Assembly: GCA_903933115.1 (NCBI GenBank)
Contig: CAIZIT010000013.1
Span: 1 to 42,791, forward strand
Direction: 5' to 3'
DNA from: an uncultured Burkholderiales bacterium
GTDB taxonomy: Bacteria > Pseudomonadota > Gammaproteobacteria > Burkholderiales > Burkholderiaceae_C
DNA: 42,791 bases
Positions 1 through 8,711 of the stretch are shown here, in pieces. The notes beneath the pieces are model-generated. The model searched no databases, was not told the DNA's origin, and saw only the letters and a list, made by a program, of their open reading frames with translations. Position 1 is the first letter of the stretch. Every line of letters begins with the position of its first letter. The position numbers and the translations under genes are program-made.

Positions 1-2
1 CT

Positions 3-938
3 GGAGCCCATGAGAGCTTTGATGGCCATGATGGCCTTGATCGCATCGATGAGGACGATCCTTTTGCGGGGATCAAGGGCGGTGAGTCGGATCCCGATCC
101 AAGCGCCTCCTCCAGTGCCTCCTCCAGTGCCTCTGACCCTCAGAGTCCCAAAGCTTGGATCTTCACGTCAGCCACCCTCGGGGCAGAGCCCACTTTGAGT
201 TGGTTTACCCAGCCCTGTGGTTTGAGCCATGCTCGTGTCCTCCAAGTCAAGAGTCCCTTCAATTATGCCAAGCAAGCGGTGTTGCTGGTGCCCAAGAACA
301 TGGTCTTGCCCTCCGATGCCAAGCACGGTGAGCAAGTGAGTGAGTTGTCTTCTAAGGTGATCAAGATTTTGGGCGGCAAGACCTTGATTTTGACGACCAC
401 GCTTCGGGCCTTAAAAGACATTGCGCAGCGGCTCAAGGAGTTGCTCAAAGATCACCCGCAGATTGAAGTTTTGGTCCAGGGCGAGAGCTCCAAGACCGAG
501 CTCATGCAGCGATTCAGAGGGCCCTCGGAACACCATGAGGGCGGTTTTGTGCTGGTGGCCTCAGCCTCCTTTTGGGAGGGCTTTGATGTGCCTGGGGATG
601 CACTTCAGGCGGTGATCATCGATAAGTTGCCCTTTCCCCCGCCCAACGACCCCATGGTGGAGGCCCGCAGCAAGCGACTGGAGAGTGAGGGCAAGAGTGC
701 CTTTAACAGCTATTTTTTGGCCGAGGCGGGGGTGTCTTTAAAGCAAGGTGCGGGTCGCTTGATCAGACGAGAGAGTGACAAGGGTGTTTTGATCGTTTGC
801 GACACCCGCTTGTCCACCACAGGTTACGGCAAGAGGCTCATGGCGGCTTTGCCGCCCATGGCCAGGGTCTCGGATGAACAAGCCTTGTTGGAGGGTCTTA
901 AAAGACTCACCAAATCTGCCACCAACTCCGAGTTTTGA
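3..938 (+). CDS. dinG: DinG/YoaA-family ATP-dependent DNA helicase, 3' part
   Basis: C-terminal part of an XPD-like superfamily 2 DNA helicase; the frame is open from the left edge, so the N-terminal half (Walker A and iron-sulfur region) lies outside. What is visible is an acidic, Ser-rich linker, then an FTSATLG segment (helicase motif III type), then the second RecA-like lobe. That lobe contains ASASFWEGFDVPG and the motif VI stretch QGAGRLIRRESDKG, whose arginines contact ATP. Family members unwind 5'-3' and act on R-loops and damaged forks. The linker is encoded by a 12-bp tandem repeat (105-134) reading ASSSASSSAS. The 3' end overlaps convergent bamD by 32 bp. The choice between DinG and YoaA cannot be made without the N-terminus. 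Confidence 0.9.
   Translation, partial: GAHESFDGHDGLDRIDEDDPFAGIKGGESDPDPSASSSASSSASDPQSPKAWIFTSATLGAEPTLSWFTQPCGLSHARVLQVKSPFNYAKQAVLLVPKNMVLPSDAKHGEQVSELSSKVIKILGGKTLILTTTLRALKDIAQRLKELLKDHPQIEVLVQGESSKTELMQRFRGPSEHHEGGFVLVASASFWEGFDVPGDALQAVIIDKLPFPPPNDPMVEARSKRLESEGKSAFNSYFLAEAGVSLKQGAGRLIRRESDKGVLIVCDTRLSTTGYGKRLMAALPPMARVSDEQALLEGLKRLTKSATNSEF
105..134 (+). repeat. 12-bp tandem repeat in the helicase linker
   Basis: The unit gcctcctccagt occurs twice in tandem (105-116 and 117-128), followed by a partial third copy. It encodes Ala/Ser-rich linker sequence, and copy-number change would keep the frame. Confidence 0.75.
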
Positions 939-1719
939 TGAAGTCTTCCAGTTTTTTGTCTTGAGCCTGGGGGAAGGTGGAGGCGATGATGCGTTGGGTG
1001 TCCTCCTTCAAGGGCGTGAGTCCCAAGTGATCGTAAGCATCACGGATGATCAAAAGCGCTTCATGGATTGCAGGCACGCCGCGGTACTCATTGATCGCCG
1101 ACTGCGCCCGGTTGATGGCAGCGATGTAGGCGCCTTTTTTGAAATAGTACCTGGCCACATTGACCTCGGATTGTGCAAGCACATTCACCTCGTAGAGCAT
1201 GCGAAGACGGGCGTCCTCGGCATATTTGGAGTTGGGGAATTTCGTCAAGAGCTCTCTGAAGGCATCAAAGCTTTCTTTGGCTGCCTTTTGGTCTCGCTCG
1301 GAAAGGTCTTGCTTAGTGAAGTTCGACAAGAAGCCCAAATCGTCGTTGAAGTTGGCCACCCCTTTGAGGTAGTAAGCATAATCAAGTGCGGGTGAGGCGG
1401 GGTTGATTTTGATGAAGCGGTCAAGGGTGGAGACAGCCATGATGGGGTCACCGCTTTTGTATTGTGCGTAGGCTTTCTCAATTTGAGCTTGTTGAGATAA
1501 GATCGAACCCGCTGCACGGCCCTCTAACTTTTCATACAAGCTGATGGCTTTTTCATAAAGCTTTCCATTCAGATGGTCTTTGGCCTCAGCATAGAGCTTC
1601 TCAGGCTTCCAGTCGGCCGTCTCATCGTAATTGCTAGAGGCGCAAGAGGTGAGCGCCAAGACGACAGCGCCAAAGACAAAGGCCACCAAAAGCCGAGATA
1701 ATGAGTTAAGACCAAGCAC
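907..1719 (-). CDS. bamD: Outer membrane assembly lipoprotein BamD (ComL)
   Basis: Essential lipoprotein of the BAM complex, anchored in the inner leaflet of the outer membrane, where it helps BamA insert beta-barrel proteins. The N-terminus is a short hydrophobic signal ending in the lipobox LTSC; the Cys after LTS would be lipidated. The rest is TPR-like (KLYAEAKDHL, YEKAISLYEKLE, YAQYKSGD, KAAKESFDAFRELLTKFPNSKYAEDA), as in BamD. The GTG at 1719 is preferred because GAAGG sits 9 nt upstream. A GTG at 1728 adds three residues but has no room for a Shine-Dalgarno site. The gene is divergent from rluD and its 3' end overlaps the helicase gene. Confidence 0.95.
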   Translation of the reverse strand: MLGLNSLSRLLVAFVFGAVVLALTSCASSNYDETADWKPEKLYAEAKDHLNGKLYEKAISLYEKLEGRAAGSILSQQAQIEKAYAQYKSGDPIMAVSTLDRFIKINPASPALDYAYYLKGVANFNDDLGFLSNFTKQDLSERDQKAAKESFDAFRELLTKFPNSKYAEDARLRMLYEVNVLAQSEVNVARYYFKKGAYIAAINRAQSAINEYRGVPAIHEALLIIRDAYDHLGLTPLKEDTQRIIASTFPQAQDKKLEDFIKTRSWWQIW

Positions 1720-1753
1720 TGAGCACACCCTTCATTTTTTCAACGAACCTGCG

Positions 1754-1759
1754 TATTAT
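1754..1759 (+). promoter_or_regulatory. Candidate -10 element of rluD, possibly leaderless
   Basis: TATTAT ends 5 bases before the rluD ATG at 1765, with no Shine-Dalgarno sequence between them. The -35 region (ttcatt at 1731) is poor. If the element is used, transcription would start at or next to the start codon. Confidence 0.35.
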
Positions 1760-1764
1760 CGGCC

Positions 1765-2865
1765 ATGACGGACACCAAGACAGCAAATATTGAACCAGAG
1801 GGGGAAGATTTTTCGGATTTCTCAGCCCAAAACCCAGAAGGGGCGATCGTGGAGGAGCGGGAGATTGAGATCTCGATGTCTCTTCACGGTAAAAGGCTCG
1901 ATGTGGCTCTGAGCGAGTGCTTGCCAGAGTTTTCTAGAAGTTTTCTTCAGCAATTGATGCAAGAGGGGTTGGTGCTGGCCCTGCCTGCAAAGGCGTCCCT
2001 TTACCCAGCGCTCTCTCAAGCGCCCCACGTGCCTCAAGCGGACAAGGCTCTGAAGGCTTCCGCCAAAGTCAAGGCGGGCGAGCGTTACCAAGTTCGCATC
2101 CGAGAAACGGAGCAAACCCAGGCTTTTGTGGCCCAGGCCATGCCCTTGGAGGTGGTGTACGAAGATGAGCACCTGAGGGTGATCCATAAGCCCGCGGGTC
2201 TGGTGGTCCATCCTGCAGCGGGTCATTGGAGTGGAACACTCTTGAATGGCTTGCTGGCTTTGGATGAGGGGGCCAAGTTTGTCCCAAGAGCCGGTATTGT
2301 TCACCGCCTGGACAAGGACACCAGTGGCTTGATGGTGGTGGCCAAAACCCGGGAGTGCATGGACCGTTTGATCGCGATGATCACCAAAAGGGAAATGAAA
2401 AGAGAGTATGTGTGTATCGCCCAAGGTGCATGGCTTGAGGGGCAGAGAATGGAGATTCACCACGCCATTGGTCGAGACACCCGAAATCGACTCCGAATGA
2501 CGGTGGTGGATTTGTCGCACCAATCGGGTAAAGTTGCTCACACCACCTGTGTTTGCTTGTCCACCCACGAGCAATTCAGCTTGATTTACTGCCAGCTGCA
2601 CACAGGCAGGACGCATCAAATTCGAGTCCATTTGAGCGCCCAACACCACCCCATTTTTGGCGACACCCTCTACGGCGCCAAAGGCACCGGTGAGGGCGGG
2701 CTTAAAAGGCAGGCTTTGCACGCCTTTAGGTTGAGTTTTGATCACCCCTACAGCGGGGAGAGGAAGGTCTTTTTTGCAGACTTACCACAAGACCTCTCAG
2801 AAGTCGCGCAAAGTCTGGGACTCAGTTACAATTTAGGCTCTATTGCCATGCCAGCTTCATCATGA
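1765..2865 (+). CDS. rluD: 23S rRNA pseudouridine synthase RluD
   Basis: Converts uridines 1911, 1915 and 1917 in helix 69 of 23S rRNA to pseudouridine (E. coli numbering, family knowledge). The protein has an N-terminal S4-like domain (about residues 38-112) and a RluA-type catalytic domain with the motif HRLDKDTSG, D183 being the catalytic Asp, then YCQLHTGRTHQIRVHL near the C-terminus. At 366 residues it is longer than usual: the S4 domain carries an insertion of roughly 20 residues at about 76-100, and the acidic N-terminus is extended. It is divergent from bamD, a classic arrangement. The pgeF gene often found downstream is not here. No Shine-Dalgarno site is visible (see the -10 entry). 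Confidence 0.95.
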   Translation: MTDTKTANIEPEGEDFSDFSAQNPEGAIVEEREIEISMSLHGKRLDVALSECLPEFSRSFLQQLMQEGLVLALPAKASLYPALSQAPHVPQADKALKASAKVKAGERYQVRIRETEQTQAFVAQAMPLEVVYEDEHLRVIHKPAGLVVHPAAGHWSGTLLNGLLALDEGAKFVPRAGIVHRLDKDTSGLMVVAKTRECMDRLIAMITKREMKREYVCIAQGAWLEGQRMEIHHAIGRDTRNRLRMTVVDLSHQSGKVAHTTCVCLSTHEQFSLIYCQLHTGRTHQIRVHLSAQHHPIFGDTLYGAKGTGEGGLKRQALHAFRLSFDHPYSGERKVFFADLPQDLSEVAQSLGLSYNLGSIAMPASS

Positions 2866-3120
2866 GCTTGTGTGCGAATGCTTAGCGTGTCCAAAGCCTC
2901 ACTCATGTCTTGTTCACGGCCCAAGGGGGTCTTGATGCACAAAGATTCGGGGGGAAGTTCTGAGAATGCTCATGAACACCTTTTTCAAGTGGATCTTTGC
3001 GCGCCCCATGGCCTTGAGCAAAGGAGGGTTGATGTTTTTTCCCCTCCCCAGCCCATGACACCTGCATCATGAATCTTGCACTTTGTGGTGATCCCCATTT
3101 GCGCGTGGTCACGGTTGGTT

Positions 3121-3146
3121 CCAACCCAAAGGGCTTGGTTTTTTTT
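3121..3146 (+). terminator. Intrinsic terminator downstream of rluD
   Basis: CCAACCC (3121-3127), loop AAA, then GGG, a bulged c, and TTGG (3131-3138) form a stem, followed directly by eight T residues (3139-3146). This is a textbook plus-strand terminator shape, but it is 255 bases past the rluD stop codon. Confidence 0.7.
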
Positions 3147-3166
3147 GAAAGTGGGTTCCCCAATGC

Positions 3167-3195
3167 GAATGGGCCATTCACTCTTTTCTTTTTTT
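3167..3195 (+). terminator. Second terminator-like hairpin upstream of scpB
   Basis: GAATGGGCCATTC is a perfect inverted repeat (3167-3179), followed by a T-rich run (ctcttttcttttttt). The loop is short and the stem is 5-6 bp, so it is weaker than the element at 3121. Confidence 0.45.
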
Positions 3196-3229
3196 GACGC
3201 AACGGCGTTTTTACATTTCGGAGCCTGAG

Positions 3230-3949
3230 ATGAATACCTTGGATGCCCAAAGGGTCCTTGAAACCGCATTGATATGTGCCACCCAACCCATGACCATCAA
3301 AGAGATGGGTGTGTTGTTTGCGCAAGAGGTGGGACCCGACACGATCAAGACCCTCTTGGCACATTTGCAAGAGGAGTGGGCCCACAAAGGCGTGGAGTTG
3401 GTGGAAGTGGCAAGCGGTTGGCGTTTTCAAAGCCGAGCTGAAATGCGCATGTACCTGGATCGTTTGCATCCAGAAAAACCACCTAAATACAGCCGCGCCG
3501 TGCTGGAGACTTTGGCGATCATTGCCCACAGACAACCCGTGACCCGTGCGGAGATGGAAGACATCAGGGGGGTAACGATCAACTCCATGGTCATCAAGCA
3601 GTTGGAAGACCGCGGTTGGGTCGAGGTCATTGGACACAAAGAAACGGTGGGAAGACCTGCACTTTTTGCAACCACCAAGCATTTTTTGGATGACTTGGGT
3701 TTGCACTCCATTGAGGCGTTGAAGAGCCAAGAATTGAGTGCCCAGGCTCAAGCCGCTTTGGCCCAATTGGATGCCATGGAAGAGTTGGATGGGGTGGAGG
3801 GTGGAGCTGAGGTGTCACTTGAGGTGGCGGAAGTGACGGAAGTGACTCCAGTTAATGACGTGTATGAACCATCACCTGAAAGCTCAGAGCCCAACGCAGC
3901 CCCACCCCATTCAGCAAGCGACGCGTCCACCCAGCACGACGCCCATTGA
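3230..3949 (+). CDS. scpB: Segregation and condensation protein ScpB
   Basis: Kleisin-associated subunit of the SMC-ScpAB condensin. It is a dimeric double winged-helix protein that binds ScpA and helps chromosome compaction and segregation. The core runs from about residue 5 to 165 and includes [20 protein letters not shown] and [22 protein letters not shown], both typical of ScpB. The C-terminus (last ~70 residues) is an acidic, Ser/Pro-rich tail without fold signatures. The ATG at 3230 has GGAG with a 6-nt spacer; an in-frame ACG/ATG-rich extension upstream lacks family similarity. scpA is not in the window, so the two are not adjacent here. Confidence 0.93.
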   Translation: MNTLDAQRVLETALICATQPMTIKEMGVLFAQEVGPDTIKTLLAHLQEEWAHKGVELVEVASGWRFQSRAEMRMYLDRLHPEKPPKYSRAVLETLAIIAHRQPVTRAEMEDIRGVTINSMVIKQLEDRGWVEVIGHKETVGRPALFATTKHFLDDLGLHSIEALKSQELSAQAQAALAQLDAMEELDGVEGGAEVSLEVAEVTEVTPVNDVYEPSPESSEPNAAPPHSASDASTQHDAH

Positions 3950-3963
3950 GATTGTTTTTCGAT

Positions 3964-4022
3964 GACAAGTGCTTATGGCACCTGTCACAAAGGGGTGCTT
4001 TGATTTCAAGTGCACCCCTTTG
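3964..4022 (+). promoter_or_regulatory. Two tandem hairpins between scpB and rluB
   Basis: Hairpin 1: GACA-a-GTGC (3964-3972) pairs with GCAC-c-TGTC (3978-3986). Hairpin 2: CAAAGGGGTGC (3988-3998) is an 11-bp perfect inverted repeat with 4012-4022. They are one base apart, follow scpB by 14 bases, and precede the rluB start by 23. There is no T-run, so they look more like RNA processing or stability elements, or a leader for rluB, than intrinsic terminators. Confidence 0.5.
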
Positions 4023-4045
4023 AACCCTAACCTAAGAGTACTTTG

Positions 4046-5338
4046 ATGCAAGAACCGCAACCTACAGATGTTTCAACAACGACAGACTCCAAAGGCTTGC
4101 CTCAAAGTCCAGAAGTGATCGCCAAGGAAGGTGACGCCTTGCAAGGCACAACTGCTCCAGAAGCACTCCCCATCTCTTTCTCCGACGTTGTCTCTGGGGA
4201 GTTTGATGAGCACATTGAAGACGAGGATTTGGTGCTGACCAAACGTGTGCTCCTGCCTCAACCTGAGTCCCCTAAACTGCACAAAGTCTTGGCTCAAGCG
4301 GGACTGGGCTCAAGGCTTGAGATGGAGCAGTTGATCATCGAGGGCAGAATCTCTGTCAACAATGTGCCGGCTCATATTGGTCAAAGGATTCAATACGGGG
4401 ACCAAGTGAAGGTCAACGGCCGCGCGATTCATGTGCGAGTCTCCCCTCCACCCACCCGTGTCATTGCCTACCACAAGCCTGCTGGCGAGGTGGTCACACA
4501 CGATGATCCTCAAAATAGACCGACGGTCTTTAGAAAGCTCCCCCGCTTGCAGCATGGCAAGTGGCAGTCGGTGGGTCGTTTGGATTTGAATACAGAGGGC
4601 TTGTTGCTCTTTACAAGCAATGGTCAATTGGCCAATCAACTCATGCACCCCAGGTTTGGTTTGGAGCGCGAATATGCCGTGCGTGTTCTGGGTCATTTGT
4701 CGAGAGAGGAAAAGCAGCAGTTGCTCGATGGCGTTCAACTCGACGATGGTCCCGCCAAATTCGGCTCCTTGGAGGATGGTGGTGGTGAGGGCTCCAATTG
4801 TTGGTACCGCGTGACCATCAGCGAAGGGCGCAACCGTGAGGTCAGAAGAATGATCGAGGCGGTGGGTCATGCGGTGTCTCGCTTGATTCGAATCCGCTAT
4901 GGTCAAATGGTCCTGCCCAGAGGACTCAAGCGTGGCGCTTTCATGGAGCTCGACGAATCAGACATCAGAGCCCTCATCCAAGCCTGCGGTATGAATGAGC
5001 ATCAAGGCTTGGGTTCCGATCGCGCCAGCGCTCAGGCCCGAGCCCCCAAGGTCAACCGAGCCCGTCCAGGTCAAAAGGGCGCTGGTCCTCGGGCCTCTTA
5101 TCCCCGTCCACCATCCCCTGAGCGTCATGCCCCTGAGGGCTCAGCCTTTGGGTTGTCCAACGCCCGCGGTCGTGGCGCAAAACCCAAAACCAACCCCAAT
5201 GCTGCAGCGCAGCCCGACCCCATGAAGACGTCGGTGGGCTACATTGGCAGTGACAGTTTGAACAAGCAAAGAAGAGAAAAAGGCAGCTCGGGTGCTGCTC
5301 GCTATGGGGCGTCAGCCCCCAAAAGAGGTCGAAGATAG
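4046..5338 (+). CDS. rluB: 23S rRNA pseudouridine synthase RluB
   Basis: Modifies U2605 of 23S rRNA (E. coli numbering). An acidic N-terminal extension of about 75 residues is followed by an S4 domain (about 77-135, LHKVLAQAGLGSR) and a RsuA-type catalytic domain with GRLDLNTEGLLLFT, D180 being the catalytic residue. NREVRRM and SRLIRIRYG follow. The last ~110 residues form a low-complexity basic tail rich in Arg, Pro, Gly and Ala, as in many betaproteobacterial RluB proteins, and it probably binds RNA nonspecifically. The ATG at 4046 is chosen; a TTG directly before it would add one codon. Confidence 0.93.
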   Translation: MQEPQPTDVSTTTDSKGLPQSPEVIAKEGDALQGTTAPEALPISFSDVVSGEFDEHIEDEDLVLTKRVLLPQPESPKLHKVLAQAGLGSRLEMEQLIIEGRISVNNVPAHIGQRIQYGDQVKVNGRAIHVRVSPPPTRVIAYHKPAGEVVTHDDPQNRPTVFRKLPRLQHGKWQSVGRLDLNTEGLLLFTSNGQLANQLMHPRFGLEREYAVRVLGHLSREEKQQLLDGVQLDDGPAKFGSLEDGGGEGSNCWYRVTISEGRNREVRRMIEAVGHAVSRLIRIRYGQMVLPRGLKRGAFMELDESDIRALIQACGMNEHQGLGSDRASAQARAPKVNRARPGQKGAGPRASYPRPPSPERHAPEGSAFGLSNARGRGAKPKTNPNAAAQPDPMKTSVGYIGSDSLNKQRREKGSSGAARYGASAPKRGRR

Positions 5339-5556
5339 AGGCCGCTGGCCGGTCTTGGCGACCTTCAGCGCAAACTCCTTTGAATCTTTTCTTGTTGTTG
5401 TTTCTTGTTGTTAAATGTCTCGCCGAAGCCCCTGCGCATCAAACGGGTGCATCCTTTGCGCTAAAATAGCGGGTTATCCCGAGCTTGGGGGCCATTTGGG
5501 TGCCTTTGACGCTCTACAAAGGGACGAATTTACTCAACTGAATTAGGAAATTTCAA

Positions 5557-5982
5557 ATGACTATCGAAAGAACACTCTCCATCATCAAGCCCGATGCGGT
5601 TGCTAAGAACGTAATTGGTCAAATTTATGCTCGTTTTGAAGCTGCTGGCTTGAAGGTGGTTGCCGCTCGCATGGCCCACTTGTCAAGAGGCGAGGCTGAG
5701 GCCTTTTACGCCGTTCACAAAGAGCGTCCCTTCTTCAAAGATTTGGTGGACTTCATGATCTCTGGTCCCGTGATGATCCAGTGCCTTCAAGGCGAGGGTG
5801 CGATTGCCAAGAACCGTGATTTGATGGGTGCAACCGATCCCAAGAAGGCAGCTCCTGGCACCATTCGTGCTGACTTTGCTGACAGCATTGACGCCAACGC
5901 AGTTCATGGCTCTGATGGTGAAGAGACAGCCAAAGCTGAGATTGCCTTCTTCTTCGCAGGCTTGAACGTCTACGGTCACTGA
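5557..5982 (+). CDS. ndk: Nucleoside diphosphate kinase
   Basis: Transfers the gamma phosphate from ATP to NDPs to supply NTPs and dNTPs in the cytosol. It is 141 residues, the standard size. It has [10 protein letters not shown] at the N-terminus, the Kpn-loop region, [17 protein letters not shown], and the active-site NAVHGSDG with phospho-accepting H117. An AGGAAA Shine-Dalgarno site precedes the ATG. The 218-bp gap upstream of it contains a possible -10 (taaaat, near 5462) but no good -35. A strong GC-rich hairpin follows the gene. Confidence 0.97.
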   Translation: MTIERTLSIIKPDAVAKNVIGQIYARFEAAGLKVVAARMAHLSRGEAEAFYAVHKERPFFKDLVDFMISGPVMIQCLQGEGAIAKNRDLMGATDPKKAAPGTIRADFADSIDANAVHGSDGEETAKAEIAFFFAGLNVYGH

Positions 5983-5995
5983 AGTCTTTCCAGCC

Positions 5996-6026
5996 CAACA
6001 CCCCTTGGCCCCGGCCAAGGGTGTTG
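5996..6026 (+). terminator. Strong GC-rich hairpin after ndk
   Basis: CAACACCC(C)TTGGCC pairs with GGCCAAGGGTGTTG, a stem of about 14 bp with one bulged base and a minimal loop, starting 14 bases after the ndk stop. No T-run follows, so it may act as a partial terminator or protect the ndk mRNA 3' end rather than be a standard intrinsic terminator. Confidence 0.5.
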
Positions 6027-6144
6027 TAGGTGAATTTGACGATGCCTGAACTGGTGCCTCTGGGTCTCAGTTTGGGCGTTTCTTTTTTGGGCAATGCCCT
6101 TGGTGAATCCACTCCAACGCATTTTGCGTTGAACTTAGAAAGTG

Positions 6145-7284
6145 ATGCAGGTGCAACAATTGCAACAATTGCTGGAATTTGATCGCGAGGGCATGATTGA
6201 GTTTGCCAAAGGCCTTGGTGAGAAGCCTTTTCGTGCAACCCAATTGTTTCGATGGATCCATCAGCGGGGCATGACCGACTTTGAGCACATGAGTGACTTG
6301 GCCAAGTCCCTCAGAGAAAAGTTGAGCACCACAGCCTTTGTCCAGCCTTTGTCCCTGATCTCTGAGCACCGGGCCAAAGACGGGGTGATCAAATGGCTCT
6401 TTGATGTGGGCCAGAGCAACGCCATTGAGACCGTCTACATTCCCGAGAGCGATCGCGGGACGCTTTGCATCTCCTCACAGGCCGGCTGTGCAGTGGGTTG
6501 TACCTTTTGCTCCACCGGCTACCAAGGTTTTAGCCGAAATTTGACCACCGCAGAGATCATTGCGCAGCTGTGGTTTGCCGAGCACACGCTCAGAAAGTCT
6601 CCCGAGTACAACGCTCGCGAGAACCGCATCATCACCAACGTGGTCATGATGGGCATGGGCGAGCCTCTTCAAAACTACACCCATTTGGTTCCTGCGTTAA
6701 AAATCATGCTGGACGATCACGCCTATGGTTTGTCCAGACGACGCACCACGGTCTCGACCTCTGGGGTCGTGCCCATGATTGAGCGCTTGGGGCTCGACGC
6801 ACCTGTGGCCTTGGCCTTGTCCTTGCACGCCCCCACCGATGCGCTGAGGGATGAGTTGGTGCCGCTCAACAGGAAGTATCCGATTGCAGAGGTTTTGGAT
6901 GCTTGTAAGGGGTATTTGAGGTACGCGCCCAGAGACTTTGTGACCTTGGAGTACTGTTTGCTCGATGGCGTGAACGACCAAGAGGTGCACATCAACGCTT
7001 TGGTCGACCTGCTCAAGCCCTCCAAGGGTCCAGGATTTCCTTGCAAAATCAATTTGATTCCCTTCAATCCCTTCAAGGAGTCAGGCCTCAAGCGCTCGAG
7101 CAACGCCCAAATCAAGCGCTTCAGCGACGCTTTGCTCGATGCGGGCTTGGTCTGTACGGTCAGAAAGACCCGGGGCGAGGACATTGATGCGGCTTGTGGA
7201 CAGTTGGCTGGAGACATCCAAGACAGGACCTCGATCAGTGAGCGCCGAGCCAAGGTCATTCCTATCGTTAGCCCCCTTTCCTAG
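6145..7284 (+). CDS. rlmN: Dual-specificity RNA methyltransferase RlmN
   Basis: Radical-SAM enzyme that methylates C2 of A2503 in 23S rRNA and A37 in some tRNAs. The cluster-binding CxxxCxxC is C115-AVG-C119-TF-C122. [12 protein letters not shown] is the SAM-binding GEP region. The C-terminal Cys in [12 protein letters not shown] is the acceptor that forms the protein-RNA adduct, and a second catalytic Cys lies in the radical domain. Length (379-380 residues) is normal. GTG at 6142 and ATG at 6145 are adjacent; ATG is chosen. In many relatives pilW and rodZ follow, but here ispG follows directly after 164 bp. Confidence 0.97.
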   Translation: MQVQQLQQLLEFDREGMIEFAKGLGEKPFRATQLFRWIHQRGMTDFEHMSDLAKSLREKLSTTAFVQPLSLISEHRAKDGVIKWLFDVGQSNAIETVYIPESDRGTLCISSQAGCAVGCTFCSTGYQGFSRNLTTAEIIAQLWFAEHTLRKSPEYNARENRIITNVVMMGMGEPLQNYTHLVPALKIMLDDHAYGLSRRRTTVSTSGVVPMIERLGLDAPVALALSLHAPTDALRDELVPLNRKYPIAEVLDACKGYLRYAPRDFVTLEYCLLDGVNDQEVHINALVDLLKPSKGPGFPCKINLIPFNPFKESGLKRSSNAQIKRFSDALLDAGLVCTVRKTRGEDIDAACGQLAGDIQDRTSISERRAKVIPIVSPLS

Positions 7285-7448
7285 CTGCAAAAGAGCCCCT
7301 AGAATGGGTGCGGTGAGGTTCTTGGGGCCAAGGTCGCTTGAACCCGGTTGAAGTGGTTTTTGTTGCCTTTGTTGATCAAGGCTTTGATCGCTCCACACCT
7401 TCGCTGTCGACTAGGGTCACCTACTTTTCATTTTTTTCATTCAGCACC

Positions 7449-8711
7449 ATGCACGACCTCCAACCCATTGCCTTGTCTGAACCTGCCAAGCGCACCACAA
7501 AAACTGCCCAAATTTCTTGGGGCTCCAATGTGGTGAGCGTGGGAGGAGATGCCCCGGTTCGGATTCAATCCATGACCAATACCGATACGGCCGATGCGAT
7601 TGGCACGGCCATTCAGATCAAAGAGTTGGCTTTGGCCGGTTCGGAGTTGGTGCGCATCACGGTCAACACCCCCGAGGCTGCTGAGGCGGTGCCCCACATC
7701 CGTGAGCAGCTTGACCGAATGGGCATCGATGTGCCCCTCATTGGTGACTTTCACTACAACGGCCACCGTCTGCTCAGTGACTACCCCGCTTGCGCAGAGA
7801 CCTTGTCCAAATACCGCATCAACCCTGGCAATGTGGGCAAGGGCGATAAGCACGACAAGCAATTTGCGCAAATGGTGGAGGTGGCCGCGAGGCTCAAAAA
7901 GGCGGTTCGCATTGGCGTCAATTGGGGGAGTTTGGACCAAGAGTTGCTCGCCACTTTGATGGACGACAATGCCAAAAGAGCCAAGCCCTTTGAGGCTCGA
8001 CAAGTGATGTATGAGGCCTTGATTCAGTCGGCCACCCAGTCGGCTGAAAGGGCCGTGGAGTTGGGTCTACCCAGCGAGCAAATTTTGCTCAGCTGCAAGG
8101 TCTCGGGCGTTCAAGACCTGATTGCCGTTTACCGTCAATTGGCCCTTCGCACCTCCCACCCCTTGCATCTCGGGTTGACCGAGGCGGGCATGGGCACCAA
8201 AGGGACTGTGGCCTCCAGCGTTGCCTTGGCCATTCTTTTGCAAGAGGGCATTGGAGACACCATCCGTGTGTCCTTGACCCCACAACCGGGCGAGGCGAGG
8301 ACCCAAGAGGTGGTGATTGCAGCGGAGATTTTGCAGTCCCTTGGACTTCGTAAATTCGTGCCCAGTGTGACCGCTTGTCCGGGTTGCGGCCGCACCACGA
8401 GCACGACGTTTCAAGAGTTGGCCAAGGACATTGATGATCACTTGAGAGCTCAAATGCCCGTTTGGAGGGCCCAGTACCCAGGGGTCGAGAATTTGAAGGT
8501 GGCGGTCATGGGGTGCATTGTGAATGGACCTGGCGAGAGTAAACATGCCGACATCGGCATCAGCCTCCCGGGCTCTGGAGAGGCCCCTGCAGCACCTGTC
8601 TTTATCGATGGCGAGAAAGCCTTGACCCTCAGGGGAGAGCACATTGCCAAGGAGTTTCACCAACTCGTTGAAACCTACATCCGAAACAAGTACGGTGCAT
8701 CAGTTGCTTGA
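7449..8711 (+). CDS. ispG: 4-hydroxy-3-methylbut-2-enyl diphosphate synthase IspG
   Basis: Iron-sulfur enzyme of the MEP pathway that reduces 2-C-methylerythritol 2,4-cyclodiphosphate to HMBPP. The N-terminal TIM barrel starts near [19 protein letters not shown]. The C-terminal [4Fe-4S] domain shows CPGCGRTTS and [16 protein letters not shown], which together supply the cluster ligands. From the ATG at 7449 it is 420 residues, a normal size. The frame is open upstream to 7338, but those residues do not resemble the family. No Shine-Dalgarno site is evident before 7449. A possible -10 (tagaat, near 7299) lies in the short gap. Confidence 0.95.
   Translation: MHDLQPIALSEPAKRTTKTAQISWGSNVVSVGGDAPVRIQSMTNTDTADAIGTAIQIKELALAGSELVRITVNTPEAAEAVPHIREQLDRMGIDVPLIGDFHYNGHRLLSDYPACAETLSKYRINPGNVGKGDKHDKQFAQMVEVAARLKKAVRIGVNWGSLDQELLATLMDDNAKRAKPFEARQVMYEALIQSATQSAERAVELGLPSEQILLSCKVSGVQDLIAVYRQLALRTSHPLHLGLTEAGMGTKGTVASSVALAILLQEGIGDTIRVSLTPQPGEARTQEVVIAAEILQSLGLRKFVPSVTACPGCGRTTSTTFQELAKDIDDHLRAQMPVWRAQYPGVENLKVAVMGCIVNGPGESKHADIGISLPGSGEAPAAPVFIDGEKALTLRGEHIAKEFHQLVETYIRNKYGASVA

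Larger units (their letters stand above)
2866..3229. other. Non-coding gap between rluD and scpB
   Basis: No convincing gene is present. The gap holds two intrinsic-terminator-like hairpins at 3121-3146 and 3167-3195. About 255 bases separate the rluD stop from the first terminator, which is room for a long 3' UTR or a small RNA. No clear promoter was found inside. Confidence 0.6.

Noticed and set aside
2903-3766. A 287-codon minus-strand frame opposite scpB and the rluD-scpB gap
   Set aside because: The peptide shows no family similarity, runs through the terminators and overlaps the real scpB.
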